Notes: generated by a model not told the origin, from the letters alone. A DNA stretch of 56,551 nt from Leptolinea sp964397625 (GCA_964397625.1 CAYNJT010000012.1:1-56551), one strand, 5' to 3'; counted from the stretch's first letter, positions 9,201-17,942 are shown. Program-made: numbers and translations.

Positions 9201-11301
9201 GTATCTGGTTATCTTGAAATAACATCACTTTGTTTCGACCGCTGTTCTTGGCTTGATACATGGCTGTATCCGCGTTATGGAACAGGCTGTCAAGATTTTT
9301 CATCTCCGGTTCCAAAGTGGCTACCCCGAAACTCGCGGTCATGTGGACAGTAATGTCTTTCGTAAGGCAATCTGAATTTTCAATCCTTTCTCGTATTCGC
9401 TCAGCCAGAATAGCCGCCTCTGTTAATTTTGTATCCGGCAGAAATATCCCAAACTCCTCTCCCCCCAGGCGGGCTGCCAGATCGACCTCACGGCATTGCT
9501 CTTTTAGTATTCTGGCTATGAATTGCAGCGCCAAATCGCCAATATCATGACCGTGAGTGTCGTTGATCAACTTAAATTTATCAATATCGAGGATGATCAA
9601 TGACAGAGGGTGTTTATATCGTCTCGACCGGCCGATCTCCTCATTGCCCCTCTGGAAGAAGTGTCTGCGGTTGGATAGTTTTGTCAATTCATCCGTCATC
9701 GCCAGCAATTCAAGCCTGGAATTTAATTGGTGGATCTTTTCTTCCGATCTTTTCCGTGAGACGATCGTCCATACCAGGTCCGCTATATAAGAAACCAATT
9801 CAACATCATCATTATCATAATCAGTTGGTTTATTCCCAATCCCCAATATCGATACTATCTGGTTTTCCTGGAAGATTGGGATGAGCATCTCGCGGATAAC
9901 TTTCGCGTGCCCCTCCGGCATGCCTTTTTTATTTGGGAGGGAAGCGTAATCGTTGTGAATAATCGGTTTTCTTTCACGGATGCAATCGACCCAGACTCCG
10001 GCCTGGTCGATGGAGTAATGCATACCATTGCCTTCCGCCTTGCAAAAATCTTGCTGAGTTCTGGTTGACCAGGCCTGCAATGATAATGTGTTGGAATTTT
10101 CTTCCACCAGATGGTAAAAACTTATCTGACTTTCAGTTAAGATCTCAATTTCGTCCAGAGCTTTTTGCATTACTTCTATTGGGGTGTGTGAGATTGAGTA
10201 ATCCCAGAGCTTCAAACGTAATTTTAAAATATCTTCAATGCGCTTGCGTTCTGAAATATCCTGAATGACGGATAACATGCAATCTTCATCATTCAATCGA
10301 ATATATTCGGAGGAAATTTCAACCAGAATAACTTTTCCATTTTTGTTCCGAGCCGCGAACACGTAATTTCTTACCCTTTTTTGGGTTTTCATTTCCTTGA
10401 TCAATTCGGCTCGGTCGGCCGGGTTTTTCCAGAAACCAAGTGAAATTGTGGAGTTGTTCAGGCTCTCTTCCCGTGTATATCCGGATACCTGCGTGAAACC
10501 GTCATTTATTTCCAGTATCTTTCCATCTTCAATTCTGGAGATCAAAATGGCATTCGGGCTGGCAAGGAATGCTTTCGCATACTTCTCCTGGGTTAATAAG
10601 CGGGCTTCCTCGGCTTTCTCCCTTTCCGCGATATCAGCCTGTAAGTCAAATTGCAGCCGTCTATTGACCATCATGAACAGGACAATGGTCAGAATTAAAT
10701 AAAGAAGCTGGAATGACAGGTACAGAAGACTCTCGTACCCTGGAGATTTCATTACATCATTTCCAGGGGGAATTAAAAAATTGATAAATATCCGAATAAT
10801 GGCAACCACCCCAAAAAGCGAGGTGATGACTCCAAGAGCGTGCGTAATTTTTTTCTGTTCAGGGGTAAGCTGAAAAAACAACAGCCAGGCAAATTGAATG
10901 GAAAAAATGACAAGGACAATTGAAAAGAGGATATTGCGGATTTCCAGATTCGGTCGGATATAGATAAAATATGTCTGGAAAAAGACATATAAGGCAAGAA
11001 TAAGGTAAAGGTGAATGGGTATACCCGGCTTTTCAAGAAAGAGTCGTATACCTGCATAAAGCATAAAAGTACCGCCAACCAGGAAAAGGCTGCCCAACAG
11101 CATGCTAAAGAAATCTGGAAGTACTCCCCGCCCGGTAAGAAGCGCCATGCCGAACACATTTAAGCCAAAACTGATTGTCCAGTAACCAAGGCCGGTATAC
11201 CGAAAGCGGTTTTCTTTCCAGAGGGCGAACAGAACAACCGCGCAGACCAGGTTTCCACAAATGTAGTTAATGAGAACAGTTCTCAGGTCAAGAAAAGACA
11301 T
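9193..11301 (-). CDS. Membrane diguanylate cyclase with PAS and GAF domains
   Basis: This 702-residue signalling protein starts with about seven transmembrane helices (1-225) forming an unassigned membrane sensor. A short coiled coil (about 225-245), a PAS domain (about 245-360, including a PAC-like end IQDISERKRIEDIL) and a GAF domain (about 370-520) follow. The C-terminal GGDEF domain spans about 535-700. The active-site motif is GGEEF, a functional variant. An intact inhibitory site RxxD (REVD) lies five residues before it, so product inhibition by c-di-GMP is expected. The DELTKLSNRRHF start of the GGDEF domain is also conserved. No EAL or HD-GYP domain is attached. The gene is convergent with the MalT-like regulator, overlapping it by 8 bp. 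Confidence 0.93.
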   Translation of the reverse strand: MSFLDLRTVLINYICGNLVCAVVLFALWKENRFRYTGLGYWTISFGLNVFGMALLTGRGVLPDFFSMLLGSLFLVGGTFMLYAGIRLFLEKPGIPIHLYLILALYVFFQTYFIYIRPNLEIRNILFSIVLVIFSIQFAWLLFFQLTPEQKKITHALGVITSLFGVVAIIRIFINFLIPPGNDVMKSPGYESLLYLSFQLLYLILTIVLFMMVNRRLQFDLQADIAEREKAEEARLLTQEKYAKAFLASPNAILISRIEDGKILEINDGFTQVSGYTREESLNNSTISLGFWKNPADRAELIKEMKTQKRVRNYVFAARNKNGKVILVEISSEYIRLNDEDCMLSVIQDISERKRIEDILKLRLKLWDYSISHTPIEVMQKALDEIEILTESQISFYHLVEENSNTLSLQAWSTRTQQDFCKAEGNGMHYSIDQAGVWVDCIRERKPIIHNDYASLPNKKGMPEGHAKVIREMLIPIFQENQIVSILGIGNKPTDYDNDDVELVSYIADLVWTIVSRKRSEEKIHQLNSRLELLAMTDELTKLSNRRHFFQRGNEEIGRSRRYKHPLSLIILDIDKFKLINDTHGHDIGDLALQFIARILKEQCREVDLAARLGGEEFGIFLPDTKLTEAAILAERIRERIENSDCLTKDITVHMTASFGVATLEPEMKNLDSLFHNADTAMYQAKNSGRNKVMLFQDNQILN

Positions 11302-11363
11302 GGTTTACCTGTAAGGACTACTTGTTTCTCAACATTTTCCTGGCCCCAGTCTTGAAAAGGTGA

Positions 11364-12344
11364 TCATAAAGCGATCCGGCTGCGCAGCCATGTAATGATT
11401 TGTTGTGGATCAATGCCGGTGTTTGATCCATCGACCGGATTACCGCGATCATTTATTCGTACCACGTCCTCCAAAATTTTGTTCTGGAAACTTTCCCGCG
11501 CGGCTACCTGACCGCGGTTAATATCAATCAAGGCCAGATCGCATTGCATTTGCCGGGCGTAGATTTCAGACTCTGATTTTTTGTTAACCTCAGTGGCAAA
11601 ACAATTTTGCTGGATCAAAATGCTTAAATCCGAAGGAGTAGTGGCGCGCATTTCTGAAGGGAGACTGTATTGCAGGTCGGCAACTTTGCCGGTGGTTATG
11701 TCGACAATAAGTATTTTGCCCTGCATATCCAGATCGTCACCCAACGGATCAGGATAAGTCTTGAGATAGTTGGGCATTTCTGCAAGGAAGGGCGTTTCGT
11801 ACGCGTTGTGCTTTTGCGCGGCTACATACGTCTGATAATTGCGGAACAGTAAGTAGGCTGGAATGGCCAGCATGCAAAGGATGGCGGCCACACCCACGCC
11901 AATCAAAATTTTTACGAGTTTGCTGAGGCCTTTTTTCTGTTCTTCCGGCGGTGGCACAGGGGTATCGCGCTCCGGGGCGGGAGGTTCCTGTCCGGTGATC
12001 CGCACGCGAACCTGTTCGAATGGGTAAATGCGCCCTGCTTGAGTTACCAGATAAATACGGCGGTCGCCGGTTGCTTCCGGATCGATCTTCCAGACACCCC
12101 GTCTGTTGCGCCGCTGAGTTTCGCCAAGGTAGGCGCCCCAAACACTGATCGTCTTTTCGAGTCCCTGTTCTGATACCTGGGATGAAAGGTAGCTCTGGTG
12201 GGCCTGATCGATCAGCCGGGCGAACGGGCGAAGGCTGTCTGATGAATAGTCGAGAGTGATCCCGTACCGGTCGCGGGCAGCTTCCACAGCCTGGGATGCC
12301 AACTGATAAATTGATTGTTCAAGATTTGAGGGATTAATGTCCAT
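11364..12344 (-). CDS. Membrane protein with WGAYLGE domain and C-terminal extracytoplasmic domain
   Basis: The start is taken at the ATG at 12344, which aligns with the start of the paralogue at 1335-1829; an ATG at 12362 is also possible. The N-terminal 130 residues match that paralogue (WGAYLGETQRR, FEQVRVRI). A Pro/Glu-rich linker is followed by a single TM helix (ILIGVGVAAILCMLAIPAYLLF, about 165-190). A C-terminal region of roughly 140 residues should lie outside the membrane. That region mentions a strand-rich segment (KILIVDITTGKVADLQYSLP) and two Cys residues that could pair. I recognise no characterised family. The shared cytoplasmic domain with different outer parts suggests a modular membrane-linked signalling or transport role, but this is only inference. 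Confidence 0.65.
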   Translation of the reverse strand: MDINPSNLEQSIYQLASQAVEAARDRYGITLDYSSDSLRPFARLIDQAHQSYLSSQVSEQGLEKTISVWGAYLGETQRRNRRGVWKIDPEATGDRRIYLVTQAGRIYPFEQVRVRITGQEPPAPERDTPVPPPEEQKKGLSKLVKILIGVGVAAILCMLAIPAYLLFRNYQTYVAAQKHNAYETPFLAEMPNYLKTYPDPLGDDLDMQGKILIVDITTGKVADLQYSLPSEMRATTPSDLSILIQQNCFATEVNKKSESEIYARQMQCDLALIDINRGQVAARESFQNKILEDVVRINDRGNPVDGSNTGIDPQQIITWLRSRIAL

Positions 12345-12504
12345 AACAACCCATGGATGCATGGAAAATGCCAGTTGTCATGATGATTGTAGCATTTTTA
12401 TGCCCGGAATATTAATGGGTATGTAACAACACCGTAATTTCCCCGAAGAGAAACCGTTTTTTTACGATACAAGTTTTTGGATACACCCTTAAATCATTTC
12501 CCCA

Positions 12505-12828
12505 TCAATCGTTGGCGGCAAAATCGAGTACGCATACTCTATCAAGATTGGGGTCAAGGTAACGGCGGCAAAATTCTTGATGTAAAGGATGGGGGAGGTA
12601 CATATCCCGCCCGGCCGGATCGGCAAAAGTGACAATGAAACAATGCGTAAAACCTTCATTCAGGTTTTCAGGGCTTGAATTTCGACCCCATTCAAAATCC
12701 GTGACAAATGGCAGGCTGCCGCACAGGCGGCGGAAGGCATCTTCGATGGAATTCAATGTGGCCTCGCTTGTCTGGTCATGAAATTTAAACAAGACAACGT
12801 GACGGTACAGGCCAGGTTTTACACTCAT
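12505..12828 (-). CDS. Dabb (stress-responsive alpha/beta barrel) domain protein
   Basis: This 107-residue protein opens with LYRHVVLFKFHDQTSEATLNSIEDAF, the hallmark start of Dabb domains, and ends with the strand VCVLDF. The family forms dimeric ferredoxin-like barrels of about 100 residues; members are stress proteins or small enzymes such as cyclases. The length fits a single domain. It is divergent from the LacI-type regulator at 12915, and the intergenic region holds a palindromic operator, so it may be controlled by that repressor. The substrate, if any, is unknown. Confidence 0.85.
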   Translation of the reverse strand: MSVKPGLYRHVVLFKFHDQTSEATLNSIEDAFRRLCGSLPFVTDFEWGRNSSPENLNEGFTHCFIVTFADPAGRDMYLPHPLHQEFCRRYLDPNLDRVCVLDFAAND

Positions 12829-12840
12829 GATTTGTCTCCC

Positions 12841-12870
12841 TTGATTCAGAATCTATATTTCAGGTATAAT
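12841..12870 (+). promoter_or_regulatory. Sigma-70-type promoter of the lacI-family gene
   Basis: A -35 box TTGATT (12841-12846) and a perfect -10 box TATAAT (12865-12870) are separated by 18 nt. They lie 45 nt before the start codon of the LacI-family gene. The palindrome at 12879-12903 covers the predicted transcription start, an arrangement typical of autorepression. Confidence 0.75.
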
Positions 12871-12878
12871 AACATAGA

Positions 12879-12903
12879 GTAACCGGTTTAGTAAACCGGT
12901 TAC
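12879..12903. promoter_or_regulatory. 25-bp palindromic operator for the adjacent LacI-family repressor
   Basis: The sequence is a perfect 25-nt palindrome centred on G12891, with arms GTAACCGGTTTA and its complement. Each arm contains AACCGGTT, itself a LacI-type core with central CG, so two sites may sit side by side. It directly follows the -10 box and precedes the start codon by 11 nt. Confidence 0.8.
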
Positions 12904-12914
12904 GTACAGGGATT

Positions 12915-13952
12915 ATGAAAGTCACAATTTCTGACATTGCCGAAAAAGCCTGTGTTTCCAAAGCCACTGTCTCTCGTGTTTTGAACAACCGCGCCGAGGG
13001 TGTGGGACCCGAAACCCGGCAGCGCATCCTGCAAATCATGCGGGAGACCGGCTTTCAGCCCAGTGGATTCGCGCGCGGCCTGGCCACCGGAAAATCCGCG
13101 TCTGTGGGTGTGATCATCCCGGATATTGTTAATCCATATTATTCCCTGTTAGTGAGAGGCGCAGAGGATACTCTAAAGAAATCCGGATATAGTTTATTCC
13201 TTTGCAATTCCGATCATGATATCAAGAAGGAAAAAGAATATGTGACTGTCCTAATTGAGAAGGGGGTTGACGGTATCATCCTCGATTCAGCCGAGTCGGA
13301 TTGCGATTGTCAGTTGGAATTATTAGACAACCAGAACATTCCTTACGTGTTGGTCGACCGGATCATTGATGACCCTGTGAAATTTCCGGGAGTTTACGTG
13401 GACAACCGCGAAGGCGGACGCCTGGCGGCGGAGCATTTCTTTTCACAACCGGGCAGTTCATTGTTATTCATCAATGGGCCGATTGAATACTCTCAATCTC
13501 GACTGCGTCTTGCCGGTGTTCAAGACGCATTGAATGAATTTCATCAACCATCTGAAACCTTGACTGTTCTCTATGGTGATTTTTCCATTGAAAGCGGCTT
13601 CCGATTAACCATGGAGCGGCTGACAGGCGGCAAACTTAAAGGGAACGAACTTCCATTCACCGGTATTTTTACAGCAAACGACATGATGGCAATTGGCGCT
13701 CTGCGGGCGTTAAAAAAAGTAGGAATAGCTGTTCCTGACCAGGTGGAAGTGATCGGTTTTGATGATATTGAGCTGGCTACGCTGATTGACCCGCCGCTTT
13801 CGACGGTTTCTCAACCAGCCCTTGAAATGGGCTCGCGTAGCGCCGCCATGCTGCTGCAATTAATGAACGGGAAACGGTTAAGACATAAAAATATCACATT
13901 AAGAACGGAATTGGTGTTGCGCGGTACCACCCGCGGGAAGAAACAACCATAA
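12915..13952 (+). CDS. LacI-family transcriptional repressor
   Basis: This 345-residue protein has the N-terminal helix-turn-helix (TISDIAEKACVSKATVSRVLNN, residues 3-24) and hinge helix (GFARGLATGKS) of the LacI/GalR family. A periplasmic-binding-protein-like sugar domain follows, with the usual phrases VGVIIPDIVNPYY and TGIFTANDMMAIGALRAL. The end (IDPPLSTVSQP, and ELVLRGTT) is also standard. It should bind the palindrome just upstream and repress itself, possibly also the Dabb gene on the other side and the alcohol dehydrogenase gene 67 bp downstream. The effector sugar is unknown. Confidence 0.93.
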   Translation: MKVTISDIAEKACVSKATVSRVLNNRAEGVGPETRQRILQIMRETGFQPSGFARGLATGKSASVGVIIPDIVNPYYSLLVRGAEDTLKKSGYSLFLCNSDHDIKKEKEYVTVLIEKGVDGIILDSAESDCDCQLELLDNQNIPYVLVDRIIDDPVKFPGVYVDNREGGRLAAEHFFSQPGSSLLFINGPIEYSQSRLRLAGVQDALNEFHQPSETLTVLYGDFSIESGFRLTMERLTGGKLKGNELPFTGIFTANDMMAIGALRALKKVGIAVPDQVEVIGFDDIELATLIDPPLSTVSQPALEMGSRSAAMLLQLMNGKRLRHKNITLRTELVLRGTTRGKKQP

Positions 13953-14019
13953 CTTTCCCGCCAGTGGTGCGCGGGAGACCGGAAATCGATCTGATTTTAC
14001 AGACAAGGAGAAATGTTTC

Positions 14020-15192
14020 ATGGAAAACTTCATATTTCAAAATCCTACAAAAATACTATTTGGCCGTGGCATGGAAGACCTGGTGGGCGCGGAAACCGCC
14101 GTTTACAGTAAAAAGATATTGCTGCATTACGGCGGCGGAAGTATTAAGACATCCGGGCTTTATGACCGCGTAACCGCTTCATTAAAAAAGGCGGGTGTTG
14201 AATGGGTGGAACTTCCGGGTGTAAAGCCAAATCCACGGTTGAGCCTTGTTCACGAAGGCGTACGACTGGTAAAGGAAAATAAACTGGGTTTGATCCTGGC
14301 GGTTGGCGGCGGCAGCGTGATCGATTCGGCCAAGGCGATTGCCATGGGCGCGGTGATTGACGGCGATGTATGGGATTTCTACCTGGGTAAAGGTGAGCCG
14401 AAAGCCGCGCTGCCCATCGGAACGGTATTGACTATCCCGGCCGCGGGCAGTGAAGCCAGTACAGGTACAGTTATAACCAATGAAGAAGGCTGGTTAAAAC
14501 GTGCCGTCAATTCCGAGCTAATCTACCCGCGCTTTTCAATCCTGAATCCAGAACAGGCTTTTTCTCTGCCCAAATTCCAGGTAGCCTGCGGCGCGACAGA
14601 TATCATGGCGCATCTGATGGAACGATATTTCACAAACGTAACCCACGTGGCTTTCATGGACCGCATGTTGGAGGCCACCATGAAAACGATCATTAACCAG
14701 GTACCGTTGGTGATGCAAAACCCGAAAGATTACGATGCCTGGGCAGAGATTATGTGGGCGGGTACCATCGCTCACAACAACCTGCTGAATACCGGCCGGG
14801 TGGGTGACTGGGGCTCACATGATATCGAACACGAGATCAGCGGCATCTATGATATTGCCCACGGAGCTGGATTGGCTATTGTTTTCCCCGCCTGGATGAA
14901 ATATGTCTACAAGCATGACCTGGACCGCTTTGTTCAGTGGGCTGTAAGGGTATGGAATGTGGACATGGATGTCTTTAACCCGGAAGCCGTGGCGCTAGAA
15001 GGTATAGCCCGCATGGAAGCCTTCTTTAAATCCATGGGGCTGGGCACACGCCTGGCCGATCTGGAAATAAAGGGTGACCGCATTGATGAAATGGCGGATA
15101 AAGGCACCAACGGGAACACCCGCCGATTGGGCAACTTTGTGCCCTTGGATCGGGAGGCCGTCAAAAAGATCCTTCATCTGGCGGAAAAGTAA
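14020..15192 (+). CDS. Iron-containing alcohol dehydrogenase (YqhD/BdhA type)
   Basis: The 390-residue length and motifs match the butanol dehydrogenase/YqhD group of group III metal-dependent alcohol dehydrogenases. The nucleotide-binding GGGSVIDSAK lies at 96-105. Predicted metal ligands are Asp194, His198, His267 and His281, numbered as in YqhD. These enzymes reduce aldehydes to alcohols with NADPH. A ribosome binding site (AAGGAG) precedes the ATG. The gene follows the LacI-family gene on the same strand and is closed by the terminator at 15216-15250, suggesting a small regulated unit. In a fermenter it could dispose of aldehydes made by sugar breakdown; a link to the distant BMC locus is only speculative. 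Confidence 0.93.
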   Translation: MENFIFQNPTKILFGRGMEDLVGAETAVYSKKILLHYGGGSIKTSGLYDRVTASLKKAGVEWVELPGVKPNPRLSLVHEGVRLVKENKLGLILAVGGGSVIDSAKAIAMGAVIDGDVWDFYLGKGEPKAALPIGTVLTIPAAGSEASTGTVITNEEGWLKRAVNSELIYPRFSILNPEQAFSLPKFQVACGATDIMAHLMERYFTNVTHVAFMDRMLEATMKTIINQVPLVMQNPKDYDAWAEIMWAGTIAHNNLLNTGRVGDWGSHDIEHEISGIYDIAHGAGLAIVFPAWMKYVYKHDLDRFVQWAVRVWNVDMDVFNPEAVALEGIARMEAFFKSMGLGTRLADLEIKGDRIDEMADKGTNGNTRRLGNFVPLDREAVKKILHLAEK

Positions 15193-15215
15193 TATCTTCG
15201 ATAAATATTAGCAAA

Positions 15216-15250
15216 CAAAAATCGCTGCGTTGTTGACGCAGCGATTTTTG
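15216..15250. terminator. Bidirectional rho-independent terminator
   Basis: A 14-bp perfect inverted repeat (15216-15229 and 15237-15250) with A-run and T-run ends and a 7-nt loop lies between convergent genes: the alcohol dehydrogenase (+) and the DUF1295 gene (-). It can terminate both. Confidence 0.88.
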
Positions 15251-15255
15251 TGCAC

Positions 15256-16044
15256 CTATCTTCCTTTTTTGGTTTTGGGAAACCAGGGGATAAATTCACT
15301 GGTGGTCTCACTGTATTCTTTATAGCCGGGTTTTTCTTCCCGTAATGTTTTTTCGAGTAGAGTAACACCAGACACTCTCAGCAAGAGTGTGGTCATGATT
15401 ATCGGACTGAAAATCGTCCACCAGGCTCCGGCAGCCAACGAAGAGAGGAAAAAACCCCACCATTGGGTCGCGTCACCGAAATAGTTGGGATGGCGCGAAT
15501 ATCGCCAAACACCTGTATTTAAAACTTTTCCCTTATTGGCAGGGTTGGATTTAAATCGAGCCAGTTGAGCATCTCCCACAGCTTCAAAAAAGAACCCGAC
15601 CAGCCAAACGAAAATTGAAACGTAATCCAGCCAGAATATTGGCCGGGTGGATTCATGCACGGCTATCAATGGCGCAGATATGATCCACATCAGGAATCCC
15701 TGCAGAAAGAAGACTTTAAAGAAACTTCGCCACCACCAGGCTTTCCCCGCTTCTTTTCGCCACACCTGGTATCGGAAGTCTTCCGGTTTGCCATGGTTGC
15801 GTACAAACACATGGATGGAGAGACGCAATCCCCATATTGTTACCATGGCTGTCAGGATGTTTCTTCGGATTGAAGCGGCTTCCGGCGTGAGTAGCATGGC
15901 CGCCCATATAATGATGACAAATCCAGTCCCCCAGAAGATATCAACGATGCTCGAATTCTTAAGGATTAGACTTAAGACCCATAGCAAAGTCATTAATACC
16001 AGGATAATTAATCCTGTATACAAAAATAGCGGGATTACACCCAT
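15256..16044 (-). CDS. DUF1295 / steroid 5-alpha-reductase-like membrane protein
   Basis: This 262-residue polytopic membrane protein opens with hydrophobic helices and a SIVDIFWGTGFV segment. It ends with the family signature NTGVWRYSRHPNYFGDATQWWGF, followed by YKEYSETTSEFIPWFP. This matches DUF1295 proteins, which share the fold of steroid 5-alpha reductases and isoprenylcysteine methyltransferases; bacterial members mostly lack a known substrate. The RHPNYFG stretch is the likely NADPH- or cofactor-binding site. It is the last of four tightly packed genes on the reverse strand (17736 to 15256). Confidence 0.87.
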   Translation of the reverse strand: MGVIPLFLYTGLIILVLMTLLWVLSLILKNSSIVDIFWGTGFVIIIWAAMLLTPEAASIRRNILTAMVTIWGLRLSIHVFVRNHGKPEDFRYQVWRKEAGKAWWWRSFFKVFFLQGFLMWIISAPLIAVHESTRPIFWLDYVSIFVWLVGFFFEAVGDAQLARFKSNPANKGKVLNTGVWRYSRHPNYFGDATQWWGFFLSSLAAGAWWTIFSPIIMTTLLLRVSGVTLLEKTLREEKPGYKEYSETTSEFIPWFPKTKKGR

Positions 16045-16066
16045 CTTATCCCTCCATCTGTTTCTA

Positions 16067-16909
16067 TCAATTTATTGCCGATACAACCGCGAAACCAATG
16101 GCGCCAGGACCAATGTGCGCGCCAATCACCGGCGTGATATCTTCGATCAGAATCTCTCCACGCGGTAAAAGATCAGCCGCTCTTTTCTGCAAGTCAGCCA
16201 GCCGATCCAATGAGGCGTGGGTGTGAACGATGGCTACTTTTTCCAACCGACCAATGGATCGCAAGATTTCCAGAACCCGATTGATGGCATGGTCGCGGGT
16301 TCGCACCCTTTCGGTGGTTGGATCACCGTTAAACATCCTGAGAATGGGTTTGATTTGAAGGAGGGAGGCGAAATTTGCCACATATTTATTCATGCGCCCG
16401 CTGCGTTTAAGGAATTCCAGTGTATCCAGCGCGGCAAAGACATGTGTGCGTTGAATTTGCGATTGGAGACAGACCATGATCTCTGATATGGAACGTCCTT
16501 CCGCGGCCAGTTCAGCTGCTGTTTGAACCAGGAATCCAGTTCCCAGACTTAACTGGTGCGAATCCAATACATATACGCGGACAGATGTTGTGGTTTCGGC
16601 GGCCAGAGTAGCCATATCCATGACCCCGCTCAGATTTTTTGAAATATGGATGGATAAAACTTCTGTCGCGCCTTCATCGGCCAGCGTGTTATAGGCTGCC
16701 CGGAAACGTTCAATGGATGGAACAGCGGTTGTTGGATGTTCAGGAAAAAACGGCAGCCTGGAATAGAATTCTTCGCGAGTGATGTCAATACCATCCAGAT
16801 AGCCCTGTTTCCCGGTATTGATATATAACGGCACAACATGGATGCCGAATTTCTCAATGATATTTGCCGGAAGATCGCACGTGCTGTCAGTTACGATTCG
16901 TATGGTCAT
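16067..16909 (-). CDS. DegV family fatty-acid-binding protein
   Basis: This 280-residue protein has the DegV start IRIVTDSTCDLP and middle motifs HISKNLSG and DSHQLSLGTGFLV. The C-terminal half contains IAIVHTHA-like (VAIVHTHASLDR) and ITPVIGAHIGPGAIGF phrases. DegV proteins bind a fatty acid between two domains; in Firmicutes they are FakB subunits that deliver fatty acids to the kinase FakA. No FakA is in the window. The gene lies 1 nt after the stop of the small membrane protein gene upstream, within the operon led by the selenoprotein candidate. Confidence 0.92.
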   Translation of the reverse strand: MTIRIVTDSTCDLPANIIEKFGIHVVPLYINTGKQGYLDGIDITREEFYSRLPFFPEHPTTAVPSIERFRAAYNTLADEGATEVLSIHISKNLSGVMDMATLAAETTTSVRVYVLDSHQLSLGTGFLVQTAAELAAEGRSISEIMVCLQSQIQRTHVFAALDTLEFLKRSGRMNKYVANFASLLQIKPILRMFNGDPTTERVRTRDHAINRVLEILRSIGRLEKVAIVHTHASLDRLADLQKRAADLLPRGEILIEDITPVIGAHIGPGAIGFAVVSAIN

Positions 16910-16910
16910 G

Positions 16911-17258
16911 TCACACTCTGATTATGAGGATCAGACCGAAAATGATTTCGATTACAAGACTGATCCAATTGGACTGGTCATAGGACTTATCAATAATAAT
17001 GGAAGCCACTCGTGCCACGGCAATTGCCAGATAACCAAACCCCAGCATGCGGTATGAATCTCGTCCCAAAAGGAAAGGAGCCACGCCAAGCGCGATAAAA
17101 AGCCCCCCAAATATTGCGCGAATTTCAGAAACCCCGCGCGGGCCAGAAGAAAGCAGGCCGGTGAAACCGTAAACGGCATCTGGTTTCACAAGGGCAAGTA
17201 ATCCTGTCAGGGCAGTACCGGCAGCTGCGATCATTTGTAGAATGGAAAGAATATTCAT
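16911..17258 (-). CDS. DUF4345-like small membrane protein
   Basis: The start is taken at the ATG at 17258 because AAAGGG stands before it; the frame is open further upstream into the previous gene. The 115-residue product has four predicted TM helices and the SEIRAIFGGLFIALGV motif seen in DUF4345 proteins. The function is unknown. It lies between the peroxiredoxin-like and DegV genes with spacings of 10 and 1 nt, so the genes are co-transcribed. Confidence 0.75.
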   Translation of the reverse strand: MNILSILQMIAAAGTALTGLLALVKPDAVYGFTGLLSSGPRGVSEIRAIFGGLFIALGVAPFLLGRDSYRMLGFGYLAIAVARVASIIIDKSYDQSNWISLVIEIIFGLILIIRV

Positions 17259-17268
17259 GTGAGCCCTT

Positions 17269-17736
17269 TCAATTATCAAGCTTTTCTACTATTTCAAAAA
17301 TTTCATCGTTGGGTGGTATATCGGCCATGGAATGTCCATAATGGACGAATCGCGCGATCCCTTTTTTATCTACAATCACCTGGGCTGGCATACGTCCAAG
17401 CTTAAACAGGTTGACCTCCTGGCCATACAACTTCAGAACACTTGATTTTGGATCCGGTATCCCGATGAAAGGCAAACCATGTTTTTCAAAGTAGTTCTTA
17501 AATCCATCGGCATTTTCGGGGCCAACGACAATCACTTTTACAGATAATTCCTCAAACTTCTCATAATCAAGACGCAACTGCGCCATATGCCTCTGGCAGA
17601 ATGGTCAGGTAAAAGTACGATTGAAGACTAACAGGACTATTGATTTTTCCCGAAAGTCAGATAATTTGACGACGTTTCCTTGGTAGTCCTCCAGTGCAAA
17701 ATCTGGAGCGGGTGAGTCAATGGCAACCCTAGGCAT
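17269..17736 (-). CDS. Peroxiredoxin-like selenoprotein candidate (in-frame UGA at residue 44)
   Basis: From the ATG at 17736, which follows a strong GGAGGTGAT site, the frame reads a redoxin/AhpC-TSA N-terminus (VAIDSPAPDFALEDYQGN, LSDF, IVLLVFNR). It then meets a TGA at 17605-17607 and continues in the same frame to 17269, giving 155 residues if UGA is read. The UGA falls exactly where the family has the redox Cys: TFT-U-PFCQRHMAQLR, so a CxxC becomes a UxxC. A 5-bp stem with an AGUU loop (17571-17584) starts 20 nt after the UGA and fits the bacterial SECIS rules. The rest matches AhpC-TSA-like proteins (GIPDPKSSVLKLYG, PAQVIVDKKG). The alternatives are a nonsense mutation or a base-calling error. 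The protein probably reduces peroxides or disulfides. Confidence 0.72.
17571..17584 (-). promoter_or_regulatory. Putative bacterial SECIS stem-loop
   Basis: On the mRNA strand the 14 nt form a 5-bp stem (GGCGC with GCGUC, one G-U pair) and a 4-nt loop AGUU. The loop begins 26 nt after the UGA and has a G in its first two positions. Known bacterial SECIS elements need a small stem, a G early in the loop and a loop about 16-37 nt from the UGA. A competing weaker hairpin (CUG...CAG) lies closer to the UGA. Confidence 0.5.
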
Positions 17737-17757
17737 AATCACCTCCTTTAATTATGG

Positions 17758-17780
17758 ATAATTACAAGAATAATTGTATT
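17758..17780. promoter_or_regulatory. Possible operator upstream of the peroxiredoxin-like gene
   Basis: An AT-rich inverted repeat TACAA-N6-TTGTA (17763-17767 and 17774-17778) lies 22-45 nt before the start codon. Its spacing and composition recall PerR/Fur-type boxes, which would suit a peroxide-defence gene, but the match is loose and no regulator gene is adjacent. Confidence 0.25.
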
Positions 17781-17942
17781 CATTAATAGAAAAAGGAATA
17801 ATTGTTGTCCAATGATTTGATTAACACTTTCATGGAATTCGCGGGTTATTGACGAAAACCATGATTCGAAAAAATCTTATGCACTCAGAAAATAACAAAC
17901 TATTGTGATCAGACTAAAGATTTTAAAAAAAGTCAGACGTAT

